Positions 9,821 to 19,648 of a stretch of DNA of 20,285 nucleotides are shown here, in pieces. The translations under genes were made by a program, and so were the position numbers. The notes below the pieces were generated by a model. It saw only the letters and a list, made by a program, of their open reading frames with translations. It did no database searches and was not told the DNA's origin. Each line of letters starts with the position of its first letter. The first letter of the stretch is position 1. This DNA is from Thoreauomyces humboldtii (lineage: Eukaryota > Chytridiomycota > Chytridiomycetes > Spizellomycetales > Powellomycetaceae): contig JADGJA010000388.1 of the NCBI GenBank assembly GCA_027596035.1, positions 1-20,285 of the forward strand, read 5' to 3'.

Positions 9821-10736
9821 ATGTTGTCTCTTAAATCGTACGTAACTCCTGGGTCTGGAGTCGTGCATGCATCTGCAAGCAAGGCTAACCATGGATGCGT
9901 TCGTTTTTTGCAGAATCGTCCGGCAACGGCCAGCGTGCAAACTAGTTCCAATAAAACCGGTTCCCACGGCGTTTGCCTGCCCTCGGTCATGTAAGAAGCT
10001 TCCTCTCCGCAAGCTGTGGTCCAGTGTCTCAACTGCTCACCGCGCTACCCCTTTCTCAGATGCCACCGTAAACGGCTTCGTGACCCCAGAGCGAGCCAAA
10101 CACGTCCTCGCCAGCCCTAAGCGCTCGGTGCGCGGAAACCCAGTCGACATCCGTCGCCAATACCTCTTCGAGCAGTACCACGAGATATTCGACTCTCGTG
10201 CCGTCTTCGTCATGCAGAACAACAACCTCACATCCCGAGAGTACTCCAACCTCAAGAACGACTTCCGGGAGAAAGGGTTCACAACCACCACCGTTCGGAA
10301 CACGGTCTTCGGAGCCGTCATAACCGACGCGCTCCGAGGGAAGAAGGCGTCGGGAAAGACGAAGGGAGGGTTGAGGAACATGTCGAATCTCTTCGTGGGA
10401 CCCACGTGCGTCGCTTTCTGCAACGCGACCGACGCAGATCGACCGACCCTCGCGAAGGACTTTGCTGACGTGGCGGTCAAGTACAAGAGCAAGGTGTTGG
10501 TCGTCGGTGCAAAGTTTGACGGATCGCTTTTGACGGCCGATACGCTGAAGCAGGTCATCAACCTTCCCAGCATGGCCCATCTTCGCGCCGAGTTGGTCGG
10601 ACTCTTGAGCATGCCTGGACAAGGGCTGGTGAGCATGCTGCAGAGGACTCCCCAGGCTCTGCTGTCTGCGCTGGTTCAGCATGAGGAGGCGTTGAAGGAC
10701 GGAGGATCGGCATCTCCATCAACCGAGGCGAAATAA
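9821..10736 (+). CDS. MRPL10: Mitochondrial large-subunit ribosomal protein uL10m
   Basis: Three exons, 9821-9837, 9914-9990 and 10060-10736, give 256 aa. The mature part matches the L10 family (FEQYHEIFDSRAVFVMQNNN, then NTVFGAVI and KVLVVGAKFDG), which forms the base of the L7/L12 stalk on the mitoribosome. Intron 1 has donor GTACGT and acceptor TTTTTTGCAG. Intron 2 (9991-10059, 69 bases) preserves frame and lacks stops, so an unspliced reading is also open. I favour splicing because the donor is GTAAGA, the acceptor is TTTCTCAG, and the spliced product reads RSY/AT at 30-34, a classic presequence cleavage site. The N-terminus is rich in Arg and Lys without acidic residues, as expected for mitochondrial import. 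The terminal residues (about 235-256) are variable. Confidence 0.88.
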
Positions 10737-10737
10737 A
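10732..10737 (+). terminator. AATAAA overlapping the uL10m stop codon
   Basis: The hexamer AATAAA begins two bases before the TAA stop codon (10734-10736). If it acts as the poly(A) signal, the 3' UTR would be only a few tens of bases. The convergent gap to the MED7 stop codon is 296 bases and has no better AATAAA on this strand. Confidence 0.3.
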
Positions 10738-11032
10738 TATAGATTGTGAAAGATTTACTGCACGGCCGGCGCCTTCGACAAAAATCCCGGGTTTCGGTCG
10801 GGGGTTCGATTCCACCGATATAATCATCACTTCACAGGCATCCGAGTCCTGGCTGAAGTTTAGAGCAGGGAACGGGATGGAGCGCCGGAGTCAAATCAAC
10901 TGCAAGAGGGGTAGGGTCAGGCGTATTCTCACGCAGTTGGGAGAATCCCTATGTTATGCATGGAAACATGAGTCTACCGTCGCCGCTCTGGTTATTGGTA
11001 AGCCAAAAATTCCATATGGGGCCAGGAGAGCG

Positions 11033-12195
11033 CTAATCGATCTGACTGTCTGCCACGGCTACCAATCGTCTCTGCAGATCCTTCCACTTCTCGAACGACT
11101 GGGAGTGCGACAGGCGTTGTGGGTCGGTAGGCACGTCCACGTAATCGAGTGTTGCAGGCTTGGAATCCTGAGGTTGGCGATGAAGTTGTATGAGATCCCA
11201 TGTCCAGATGACCCAAATTTTCGTGTTGCACTTACCGTGTCCATGTCATCTCCATCTGGCATCAGATACGTGTCCATGAGTTCTGTCTTGACCCGCTGCA
11301 TCTCTTCCCGGGTCTGCGAACAGAATCTGAGATAAACAGATCAGGATCCACCTTTCTGCCATCGCTTCAAAGAAAACGCGACTAAGACTCACTCTCGCAA
11401 TCTTCGCGTCATCTCCCTTTTCTTCGCAGTCTCCGACGCCAGCGTCTGAGCGAGGAGGTCCCGGGCCTGATGCGGCCGAAACTCGTTGATCACGTGGTGC
11501 ATGTTCTGGAGGAGGTTCCACACCGTGTCTTTTTGGGTCTCGAACTTTTCAGGATCCGTGAAGAGCACCTCGAGGTACTTTTGGAGGGCACCGAGAAGGT
11601 CCATTAGGAGATTCCGAAGAACGACTCGGAAATCTATGGCGTGACATGGACCGTAAGCATCGGACGCAAATCGGCTCAGCGCGGATGTAAAGGTTGATAG
11701 TTCCGTACCGATGGGTCCGTCCGGGTACGCCTGCGGTATGCCCATGGCCTTCAAGGAAGGGAGTTTCGCATCTGTCTAGTGTGTTGATCGGGAAGTGTTG
11801 ATCAGGGCTCAAGCTCGTCGACGCACAGCAAAGCCTCCCCAGGATCGAGTTTTCCCTACGTTGTGCTCGACTCCGAACATGGTGTAAGTTCCCTTCGGAG
11901 GTCGAGGAGGGTTCATGTAGCGACGCGAGTATCCCGCCGACACGATGCTTCCCGCCACGCTCGATGTACCATCGTCTACATCTGCCTCGCTCTTCGTTGC
12001 TGCGTTGATTGACTTTGAGTATGGATCTACGGCTTTCGCGGTCTCTGCCTTGTCGCGTTGCCATTCCGGGTGTGATGCCACTGCAGCATCCGTGTAGAGG
12101 TGAAAGTAGCGAGGAGGTAATGGATAGGCGGTCGTGACCTCCCCAGCAGCAGCGCCGTCTATTGGAGGAGGTGGTGGAGGTTGCTGTTCCGTCAT
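11033..12195 (-). CDS. MED7: Mediator complex subunit MED7
   Basis: Four exons, 12195-11860, 11775-11393, 11326-11236 and 11167-11033, give 314 aa. The N-terminus is proline-rich (PPPPPPIDG) and includes the conserved LPPRYFHLYT. The hallmark PPRPPKGTYTMFGVEHN ends exon 1, and exon 2 continues KLPSLKAMGIPQAYPDGP, both typical of MED7 N-terminal segments. Exon 2 then holds the helical MED7/MED21 hinge part with NMHHVINEFRPHQARDLL. The C-terminal helix is charged and ends WKDLQRRLVAVADSQID. MED7 sits in the middle module of Mediator, pairs with MED21 and MED31, and bridges activators to RNA polymerase II. For intron 1 the acceptor at 11776-11777 (CACTAG) is chosen over the CAG four bases further on, because only it keeps frame. 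The gene is convergent with uL10m. Confidence 0.92.
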
Positions 12196-12750
12196 GGATG
12201 TGTGAAAGTTGTGATGTTCAGAACGTGAAGCTGAAGTGTGCGGAATGAGGAGTGTGTGGCGCAGCGATCCATATCGAGGTGACAGTCCCGTTGAGCAGCC
12301 AACGATGAGCGGAGGAAAGCTACAGTGACAGCCGGCTCATACGTCGACGACGACACGAGCCTACCAGTCCCGACAAGTCATACTGGACTCCGGCTGAGAA
12401 AGGTTGAGTGCTCGCACCCTCAGAAAACAACTAGAACCCTCGTGAATGCCCGCTCAACGTGTGCCTGATGCAGTCGGTTGATGACATCGAGGACCTCAAA
12501 CTCCAGCTCGCATCAGTTTTTGGTTTACAATGCTTCCTGCGGTTTCGGCTACGCGGATCTCCGTCGCTACCGCCGGAACAGCCGAAAAGGTACCTCACTA
12601 GAAGAACTTCAGGCAGTGGCTTACGTCAGGACCTGAAATTTTCTCGCAAACCGCCGTTTTCTTGAACGAAGCACACATGTGCAACCTGCCGTCAATGCAC
12701 ATGTATTGATCAAGTCCCTGGTGCATCAACTCGGACAGCGCAGCCGCTTT
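12196..12750. other. Intergenic region: MED7 promoter side and FKBP2 3' side
   Basis: 555 bases between the MED7 start and the FKBP2 stop codon. The part next to MED7 should hold its promoter; no TATA box stands out. A plus-strand open frame at 12459-12665 contains a segment that looks like the N-terminal ubiquitin-like part of coilin (see findings). It has no convincing start exon, and only about 85 bases remain before FKBP2, so a complete gene does not fit. I treat it as a possible relic, not a CDS. Confidence 0.4.
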
Positions 12751-13356
12751 CTATAGCTCACTCCTCCTGTTCTTGATGGCAAGCAACTCCGTCTCGAACA
12801 CGAGAGTGGAACCGCCGGGAATCTTCGCTCCACTTCCACGGTCTCCGTAGCCGAGATGGCTCGGGATGGTAAGTTTTCGCTTCTCGCCGACGCACATGCC
12901 GAGCAAGCCCTGGGATGAGAGGCGATCAGCTCTTCGCGGTCGAACGTCGTATGCACTCCAGTTCCCTCGATCTTGCTCACCTGGTCCCACCCCTTGATGA
13001 CCTGTCCGGCGCCGACGGTGAATTCAAAAGGTTGACCACGGTCGACGGAAGAGTCAAACTTCTCGCCAGTTTCGTACAGCGTGCCAGTGTAATGCATGGA
13101 AAGCGTGTCTGAGATTCCGAAGCGACAAGTCAGATTGATTGTTTCTAAATCTCCTACGTCCGAGGAACGCGGACAACGACGCGAACGTACCACCGCTAGC
13201 ACTCTTGATGGTACACTCTTCGGCTGGGACGTGGAGCTTGACGCCGATCTGAAGACTAGTGGGGGCGGCACGTTTGGCCTTTTCTGCCATGACGGATGGA
13301 CAGACGGCCAAGGCGGCGACGAGGGATGCGAGAACTAGGGAGCCTGAGAAGTGCAT
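12751..13356 (-). CDS. FKBP2: FKBP2-type ER peptidyl-prolyl isomerase
   Basis: Three exons, 13356-13191, 13108-12981 and 12909-12751, give 150 aa, close to the usual FKBP2/FKBP13 size. Residues 1-24 form a signal peptide with a hydrophobic core and a likely cut after VMA. The FKBP domain follows: [48 protein letters not shown] and LVFETELL include the aromatic and Asp residues that line the FK506-binding and isomerase pocket. The protein ends RSEL, resembling the RTEL end of animal FKBP2 and a weak KDEL-type ER retrieval signal. Expected role: cis-trans isomerisation of Xaa-Pro bonds in secretory proteins. Both introns are short (82 and 71 bases), and the downstream halves of the FKBP fold join in frame. 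Only 178 bases separate its start from the upstream CnxE stop, so its promoter is compact. Confidence 0.93.
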
Positions 13357-13534
13357 CGTCTTAAGCTTTGAGGATCTGTACGAATGCTGGGAGAGGCCTG
13401 GGCACTTTGCGGCCTTGGAGTCTGACGTGGAGTGTGGCGTAGCGCTTAATAACATTCGACAGACCTCCCTACCCGCTGGTTTGACACTCGGGGTTCTCAA
13501 CTTCATGATCCACAAGGCGGCATATAAGCGATCA

Positions 13535-15864
13535 TCATTTTGGTACATCCGCAAGCGGCAACATATCTAGCGATCCGATCAAGATCGCTTGCACCTTCGA
13601 CCCCCTCGGGACGGGTGCACTACCTGGCTCGATCGCCAGGATCACATTGGCACCCCGCATGCTCAAGAGTCGACTCGAGCGCTGCGAACCTGTGCTAAAC
13701 GCCAACAGTCGAGTGCCCGACCCTTCGGCCGGTAGGTCCTTGACAGTTGGAACGATGGACACGTGAGCACGATGGAACTCGGGACGAGAAGGGTCGGGGT
13801 GAACGCTGTCCGCCAGCTCGACGGTAAGGGTAGGGAGACGGGGAGCCGCGTGGCCCGCCATGGCACGAAGCGCTGGAAGCACAAACAGGGAGAACGTGAC
13901 AGCGACGGACGCTGGGTTTCCCGGAAGGGCGAACAGTAGCTTTCGACGACCTTGGTGAAGGAGCGTGGCGAACGTTGTTGGTTTGCCTGGTTTAAGCATG
14001 ACTCGGCCAAAGTGGATGGTCGCTCCCAGTTGCTTCTCAAGCACAGGCTTCAAAAGATCGAGCTCGCCCATCGACACGCCACCGGTGGAAATCAGCACGT
14101 CGGCGGAAGTAAGAGCCGTTCGGATCGCCGTTGCCAGCTCTTCCGCTCTATTTTTGACGGTCAGTCCAAAGATATAGTATATTAAGGTTTGGTCAATGCT
14201 TAGTCCCCTTACCCGTCGATCGAAGCTACGCAAAGAGCAGGTGCGAAGCCAGCTTCCGTTAGAGCGGCAGTAAGCATGGGCGTGTTCGAGTCCCGGACAC
14301 TCCCGTACGGCAAAGGCTGCACTCCCACATCACAAAGCTCGTTCCCGGATGCCAAGACTGCAACCGCTGGTTTGGCGTAAACAGAAACATTGTGCACGCC
14401 CACCGAAGCAAGGAGACCGATTTCAGCGGCAGTGATCATGCTACCCCGTGTCAAAATAATTGTCCCGGCTCTGACATCGGATGCTGGCTCCCGGATGTTT
14501 TCGCCAGGGCGTATCGAGGCATTGATGGCCACGAAGGCCTCCTCGATGCCATCAGGGCAAGCCGCCACAAGCGTGGTATCTTCTACCATGACGACAGCAG
14601 TTGCTCCAGGCGGTAAGGGTGCTCCCGTTGTGATGCGGGCAATGTTGCCAGTACCAAGAGGCTGTCGGGCGCCTGAGCCAGCCGTCGAAGTTGCCGCAAC
14701 GGGATATGTTCCCGGTCCATCGGTATCTAAACCCGGGATATGGAACTATGAGACCGATGGCAACTTCGAGATCCATTCCATATGGTTCACTCACGAATCA
14801 CAGCGTAGCCGTCAACAATCGAGGCGCGAAAGGCAGGCACATCATCATTCGCACGTATGTCCGCTCCAAGGATGTACCCAGATGCGGAGGTGAGAGGTCG
14901 ATTCTGGGCGGGCATCGCATATGCCTGCTCCAGTACCATGGCAACGGCGTCCGCATATGACACGAGTGGGTATGGAGAAGTCCGAGCGCGCTGTGATACG
15001 TACGTGGAGTTCCCGGATGCTGCGTGGTTCGCATGCTTCGGCTGAGTGTGAGGTTGCGGCGAGGCGTGCAGATGATGTCCGTGGTGATGTCGATGTTCGT
15101 GAGGATGGTGGTGATGTCGGTGACGGTGCGCATCTCCGTCTGAGAACGTCACGGACGTTGGGATGTCTGATATTGCGTCCAGTGTTCGGTGCGTCATGTC
15201 CGCGCTCGCCACATCGCCGCATGCAAGCTCTACGGCGTGGGGCAGGATATCCAAGATGGCTGCAAGGTTCTCCGTGCTTCCCCTAGGACTCCCAGGCAGG
15301 GTGATAATGAGAGTGCGCCCGCGCAACCCGCTGATTCCTCGCGATAGTGCCGCCATCGGAGTCTTCTCCAAGGAGGTCACAAGCATCGACATGGATAGAC
15401 CTGGTGCCTGTCGATCTAGGAGACCCATGATTGCCTGCGGAAGAAGGCAGTCCAATGAGCTTCCTCATCCTTGACCCGCACGCCAGCTCCGCTGCAGATA
15501 AGTGGCCATTTGGTTTACAGAACCTACTAGATTCGTGGGTTCGTACCTCTGGAGTCACGTCTCGTGGCGCAAATCCTGTTCCTCCGGTAGTCACCACCAG
15601 CGCGACGCGGTCATTGTCCGCGAGCTTCAGAACAACTTCCCGAATGCGATCGACTTCATCGGGAACAACGCTTTGATGCAAGATGGTCCACCCGGCTGCA
15701 GTCAGCTGTGAGCAGATGGCAGGACCGCTGACATCCGCGGCCTCCCCAGCAGAAACGCGATCGCTAACTTTTCAGAATTTCGTCAGTTTGCTTCGAATTC
15801 AGGAGCCAGGAGCTGCTGGAGACATACCTGTGACGACGGCGCAAGTGAGGTACCCTGAAGGCAT
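13535..15864 (-). CDS. cnxE: Molybdenum cofactor biosynthesis fusion, MogA-MoeA (gephyrin/CnxE type)
   Basis: Five exons, 15864-15828, 15767-15547, 15434-14795, 14726-14213 and 14147-13535, give 674 aa. The N-terminal MogA/G domain (1 to about 170) has VSDRVSAGEAADVSGPA, TTGGTGFAPRDVTPEA and TLIITLPGSP; it adenylylates molybdopterin. The C-terminal MoeA/E domain (from about 240) has DDVPAFRASIVDGYAV, STGGVSMGELD, LKPGKPTTFA and LPGNPASVAV; it inserts molybdate into MPT-AMP. The G-then-E order is that of gephyrin and fungal CnxE, opposite to plant Cnx1. Between them lies a linker with 17 His in 35 residues (about 189-223). Intron 4 splices GAC GG to A GCG in frame (DGAEELATA). The product is needed for enzymes such as nitrate reductase or sulfite oxidase. 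It is divergent from XPB, 319 bases apart. Confidence 0.94.
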
Positions 15865-15934
15865 GCTGGAAACTGAGTTGTGTCGAGGCGCTATCCCGAT
15901 ACCGGTACGTGGGAATTGGTCGAGGTTCCGGACG

Positions 15935-15955
15935 CTGTGCTGTGCTGTGCTGTGC
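15935..15955. repeat. Microsatellite (CTGTG)4
   Basis: Four perfect tandem copies of CTGTG lie in the cnxE/XPB intergenic region, six bases upstream of a TGACTCA motif. Copy number may vary between strains. Confidence 0.85.
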
Positions 15956-15960
15956 GGCGG

Positions 15961-15967
15961 TGACTCA
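15961..15967. promoter_or_regulatory. TGACTCA, possible Gcn4/AP-1-type site
   Basis: A perfect TGACTCA heptamer, the consensus for Gcn4/Cpc1-type bZIP factors, lies 97 bases upstream of the cnxE start codon and 217 upstream of XPB. A seven-base match can occur by chance; its place in a short divergent promoter makes function plausible but unproven. Confidence 0.35.
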
Positions 15968-16183
15968 TCTCCTCGGGGCGGGTGACGAAATAATAAGGTC
16001 CATGTCTTCACCCTGCTGGACTCGATCGACAAACTGAATCCACCGCTATCGCAGCGCAGGGACTCACGAATCTCCCTTTTCGTCTCTCTTGTCACTGTGA
16101 TTATTTGGTGCCGGCGCTACTGAAGTCTTACACCGGACCCGACAGCCGCGTCCTCGTTTACAGTATACAGCCATCACCGAACC

Positions 16184-19100
16184 ATGTCCCAAAGGCGCTC
16201 GACGCGACAAAAGCCCACTACCATCGATGGTCCCAGCGCAAACGCTGTTTCTCCGGTAGCACGGAGACGGCGGCCGCTGCAGATATCATCGGACGATGAC
16301 GGCGAGGAGGATAACGATGTCATTTTAATCGAAAGCGACGAGGACGGGAGCGATTATGCGGAAGAATCAAATCAAAGAGCAACGAGGACGCGAGGGAAGG
16401 GCTCGACCGTGCACCTCATCGAATCTCACAGCGACGAGAGTCAGGAGGATGAAGAAGATGATGATGGCGGCGGTGAAGAGGGCCAGAACGAGGTCCTTGC
16501 CCCGAGACCAGCAAGGCGAACGAGCGCCCGAGGAGGTGGAGCGGCGAGACGCCCGGCGCCTCGGAAGCGCAAGGCCGAACGGTCCGATGATGAAGACAAT
16601 CTGCTTGCACCCTCAAAATCGAAACGTGTGAAGCCCACGCATAATTCTCCTGCGACGAGGAGGCTGCAACCACTACCACGTCCTCCGTCTCCCGATGATG
16701 TGGAAGAAGACAAGATCGACGTAGATCCGGAGGCAGGAACTCTTGCGTCTACCATCGATCTCGCTAGGTTCAACCGCTCCATAAGTGGACGCTTCAAAGT
16801 CGGTGACATGTCCATGTTCCCTCTCAAAGCCGACCACATGGCTCGCCCGCTTTGGGTGTACGGCGACGGCCGCATCATCCTGGAGGCGTTTTCACCCATC
16901 TCGGAGCATGCGCAGGACTTCCTCATTGCGGTGGCAGAGCCCGTAACACGACCTGGTCGCGTCCACGAGTATAGGCTGACGGAATACTCGCTCTACGCCG
17001 CCGTCTCCGTGGGGCTCGAAACGGCGGGGATCATTGAGGTGTTGGCCAGACTCAGCAAAGGGGCACTTCCAAGCGCAGTAGAAGATTTTGTTACTAAGCA
17101 TACTGCGAGCTGTGGAAAGGTCAAAGTTGTTTTGAAGAGGAATCGTTACTGGATCGAGAGTGCTGACGAGATGGTACTTCGGAAGCTTCTGCGAGATCGG
17201 CACATCCGAGAGTGCATGGTCGCCGGAGACGAAGAAGACGGCGACCCAGCCCTGCTGACGGAACATGCACCGACGGTGAAGGGCGTAGCGTTCCGGGGAT
17301 TCGACGTTACCGACCAGTCCATCTCCTCGTCGGCAGGCATAGAAGCCGAGCCTGCTGTAAAAGATGCGACGAACGAAATAAACCCAATATCGGATGACCT
17401 GTCAGAATTAGCAGCTGGCACTGGCTTCTATGGAGATGCAAGCGAGGTTGGCGTTGGAGCCGAGGAGGACTACTCGCACCTCACCGAAGGCATTGACCTG
17501 TTTGAGCTGTTCGATTTCGATCCAGATGCCGAAGAAGCTGAGCCTCCAGCGTCCGAAGATCTGCCTCAAGACTCACTGGAGCAGCCACCATCTCACCCAC
17601 CTCCCGACTCAACTAACGGTCCAAATTTCAGCGCTGTAGTGACGATCGACAATGTCGACGAGGAGGAGGCTGGACCCGGCGAGGAGTCTTTGGTCAAATC
17701 CTTCGAGATCAGCAAAGACAATGTCGACAAAGCTCGCAAACGTTGCTCCGAACTATCCTACCCTACCCTCGAAGAGTACGACTTCCGCCAGGACGCAGTG
17801 AACCCAAATCTGGATATCGACCTAAAAGCCTCCACCCAGCTCCGACCATACCAGATGAAATCCCTGTCCAAGATGTTTGGGAACGGTCGCGCCCGAAGCG
17901 GCATCATCGTACTTCCGTGCGGAGCTGGTAAAACGCTGGTCGGTGTCACAGCAGCATGTACCATCAAGAAGTCATGTCTCGTGCTCTGCACATCCGCTGT
18001 TTCCGTCGAGCAATGGGCTCGAGAATTTCGGTCCTGGTCCACGGTCAAGGAGGGTCAAGTGGCGAAATTCACGTCGGATGAAAGGGAGAAATTCGTCGGC
18101 GATGCCGGCATCATGATCAGCACGTACAGCATGATGTCTTTCACAGGGAAGCGAGCGTACGATGCACAGAAGATGATCGATTTCATCAGAGGGCGGGAGT
18201 GGGGATTCTTACTTCTGGACGAGGTTCACGTTGTTCCGGCGGAGACATTTACGAAAGTGCTTACCCTGGCTGCAGCACATGCGAAGCTTGGGCTGACGGC
18301 GACATTACTCAGAGAAGATGATAAAATTGGGAATCTAAATTATCTCATCGGACCGAAGCTTTACGAGGCGAATTGGTTGGACCTCGCCCGCAAGGGACAT
18401 ATCGCCAGCGTAGAGGTGAGTTCCTACTTGCGATGGCCTTGATTTGATTGAGCTTTTCCATCGAGTGCTCACCTGTCATGGTTTCCTGGCAGTGCTCTGA
18501 AGTGTGGTGCCCAATGACAACGGAATTTTATCGAGAATATCTTCGCGAAAAGTCCAGTAGGAAGAAGCAATCTCTTTTTGTTATGAATCCACGGAAACTT
18601 CAAGCCTGCCAATTCTTAATCGAGTGGCACGAGTCCCGAGGCGACAAAGTGATCGTCTTCTCGGACAGCATCTTCGCGCTCAAGCACTATGCCACCAAGC
18701 TTAATAAACCGTATATCTGCGGTTCCACCAGCGCCGCTGAACGTCTGCGGATCCTCCAACAGTTCCAACACAACCCCGCTATAAACACGGTGTTCTTAAG
18801 CAAGGTCGGCGACACATCGATTGATATCCCCGAGGCTACTTGCCTCATCCAGGTCTCCAGTCACTACGGCAGTCGAAGACAGGAAGCGCAACGACTGGGA
18901 CGGATCCTCAGAGCAAAGAAAAGGAGCGAGACGGGATTCAATGCCTACTTTTATACACTCGTCTCGAAAGACACGGAGGAGGTATTCTACGCCGCCAAAC
19001 GTCAACAGTTTCTCATCGACCAAGGCTATCACTTCAAGATCATCACCCGTCTCGAAGGACTCGAGAACATGCCGGACCTGATCTACCCTACCCGAGCCGA

Positions 19101-19431
19101 ACAGCTGGAGCTCCTCAACACGGTCCTGGTGACAGGTGACATGGATGACGACGAACTCCCCAGCGAAGGAGAGCAGTATGACTTCGAAGCGGTGACTCGT
19201 GCAGCGAACAAGGGGAACAAGAGGAGGAGAGCACGGGCTCCTTTGATGGCGTCAGCCTCGGGAGGCGCGCCTTCTTCCGTGACCGTCACTCGGACGTCGA
19301 CCCTGCAGTCCATATCGGGGGGAGACTCCATGGCTTATATAGAGTACAGCAGCGGCAGTGGCACCACTGGAGGACCTCCGGGAGTCGGGAGGAAGCAGCG
19401 CAAGGGGTTTTTTCCAAAACCTAAACGGTGA
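16184..19431 (+). CDS. SSL2: XPB/Ssl2 (ERCC3) TFIIH DNA helicase/translocase
   Basis: Two exons, 16184-18415 and 18493-19431, give 1056 aa. The intron (GTGAGT to GGCAG) joins ASVE to [17 protein letters not shown], a conserved XPB junction. Residues 1 to about 195 are low-complexity, acidic and basic, with NLS-like lysine/arginine runs. The XPB N-terminal domain starts near 200 ([16 protein letters not shown]). Helicase domain 1 has Walker A PCGAGKT at 578-584, DEVH at 679-682 and the RED motif at 710-712. Helicase domain 2 contains [23 protein letters not shown] and motif [13 protein letters not shown] (from 877). XPB is the 3'-5' translocase of TFIIH that opens promoters and acts in nucleotide excision repair. 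At 1056 aa it is clearly longer than human XPB (about 780) or yeast Ssl2 (about 840). The excess lies in the N-terminus and an acidic, Pro-rich insert at about 400-505. Confidence 0.97.
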
Positions 19432-19648
19432 CCTTCACATATATTTATACCATAGCGACAAAATCACTAGATATTCATTGCAGCATCGTGTTGGCAAAAT
19501 GAGTGCGGACGGTTCCATACGTCTTCTTGGACATCTTTTGGATAGTGCCCTTGCTGCGTAGACAACAAATATCATATTGCATTTCAAGTCAGTCTCGTCA
19601 ACAAAGAAAGAAGGAGGTTATTACACGTGGATTCTTATTGAAAGGACT
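19432..19648. other. Convergent 3' UTR interval XPB / Rei1-like gene
   Basis: 217 AT-rich bases between two convergent stop codons. It presumably holds both 3' UTRs. A TATATTTATA stretch lies at about 19439-19448. No clear AATAAA or gene is visible. Confidence 0.5.

Larger units (their letters stand above)
15865..16183. promoter_or_regulatory. Divergent promoter region cnxE / XPB
   Basis: 319 bases between two start codons. They include a short CTGTG tandem repeat (15935-15955) followed at once by a TGACTCA heptamer. XPB begins in a good context (GAACCATGTCC). No gene is seen in this interval. Confidence 0.5.

Noticed and set aside
10037..10682. Two minus-strand frames of about 200 codons opposite uL10m
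   Set aside because: They are antisense to a clearly conserved uL10m exon and show no family similarity.
10741..10825. tRNA gene suggested by a T-loop-like GGTTCGATTCC
   Set aside because: No D-arm A box, no anticodon arm and no complementary 5' acceptor stem could be found, so it is only a motif-level observation.
10877..11335. Plus-strand frame of 152 codons
   Set aside because: It overlaps MED7 exons 3 and 4 in antisense; the MED7 reading is well supported by its conserved motifs and consistent splice phases.
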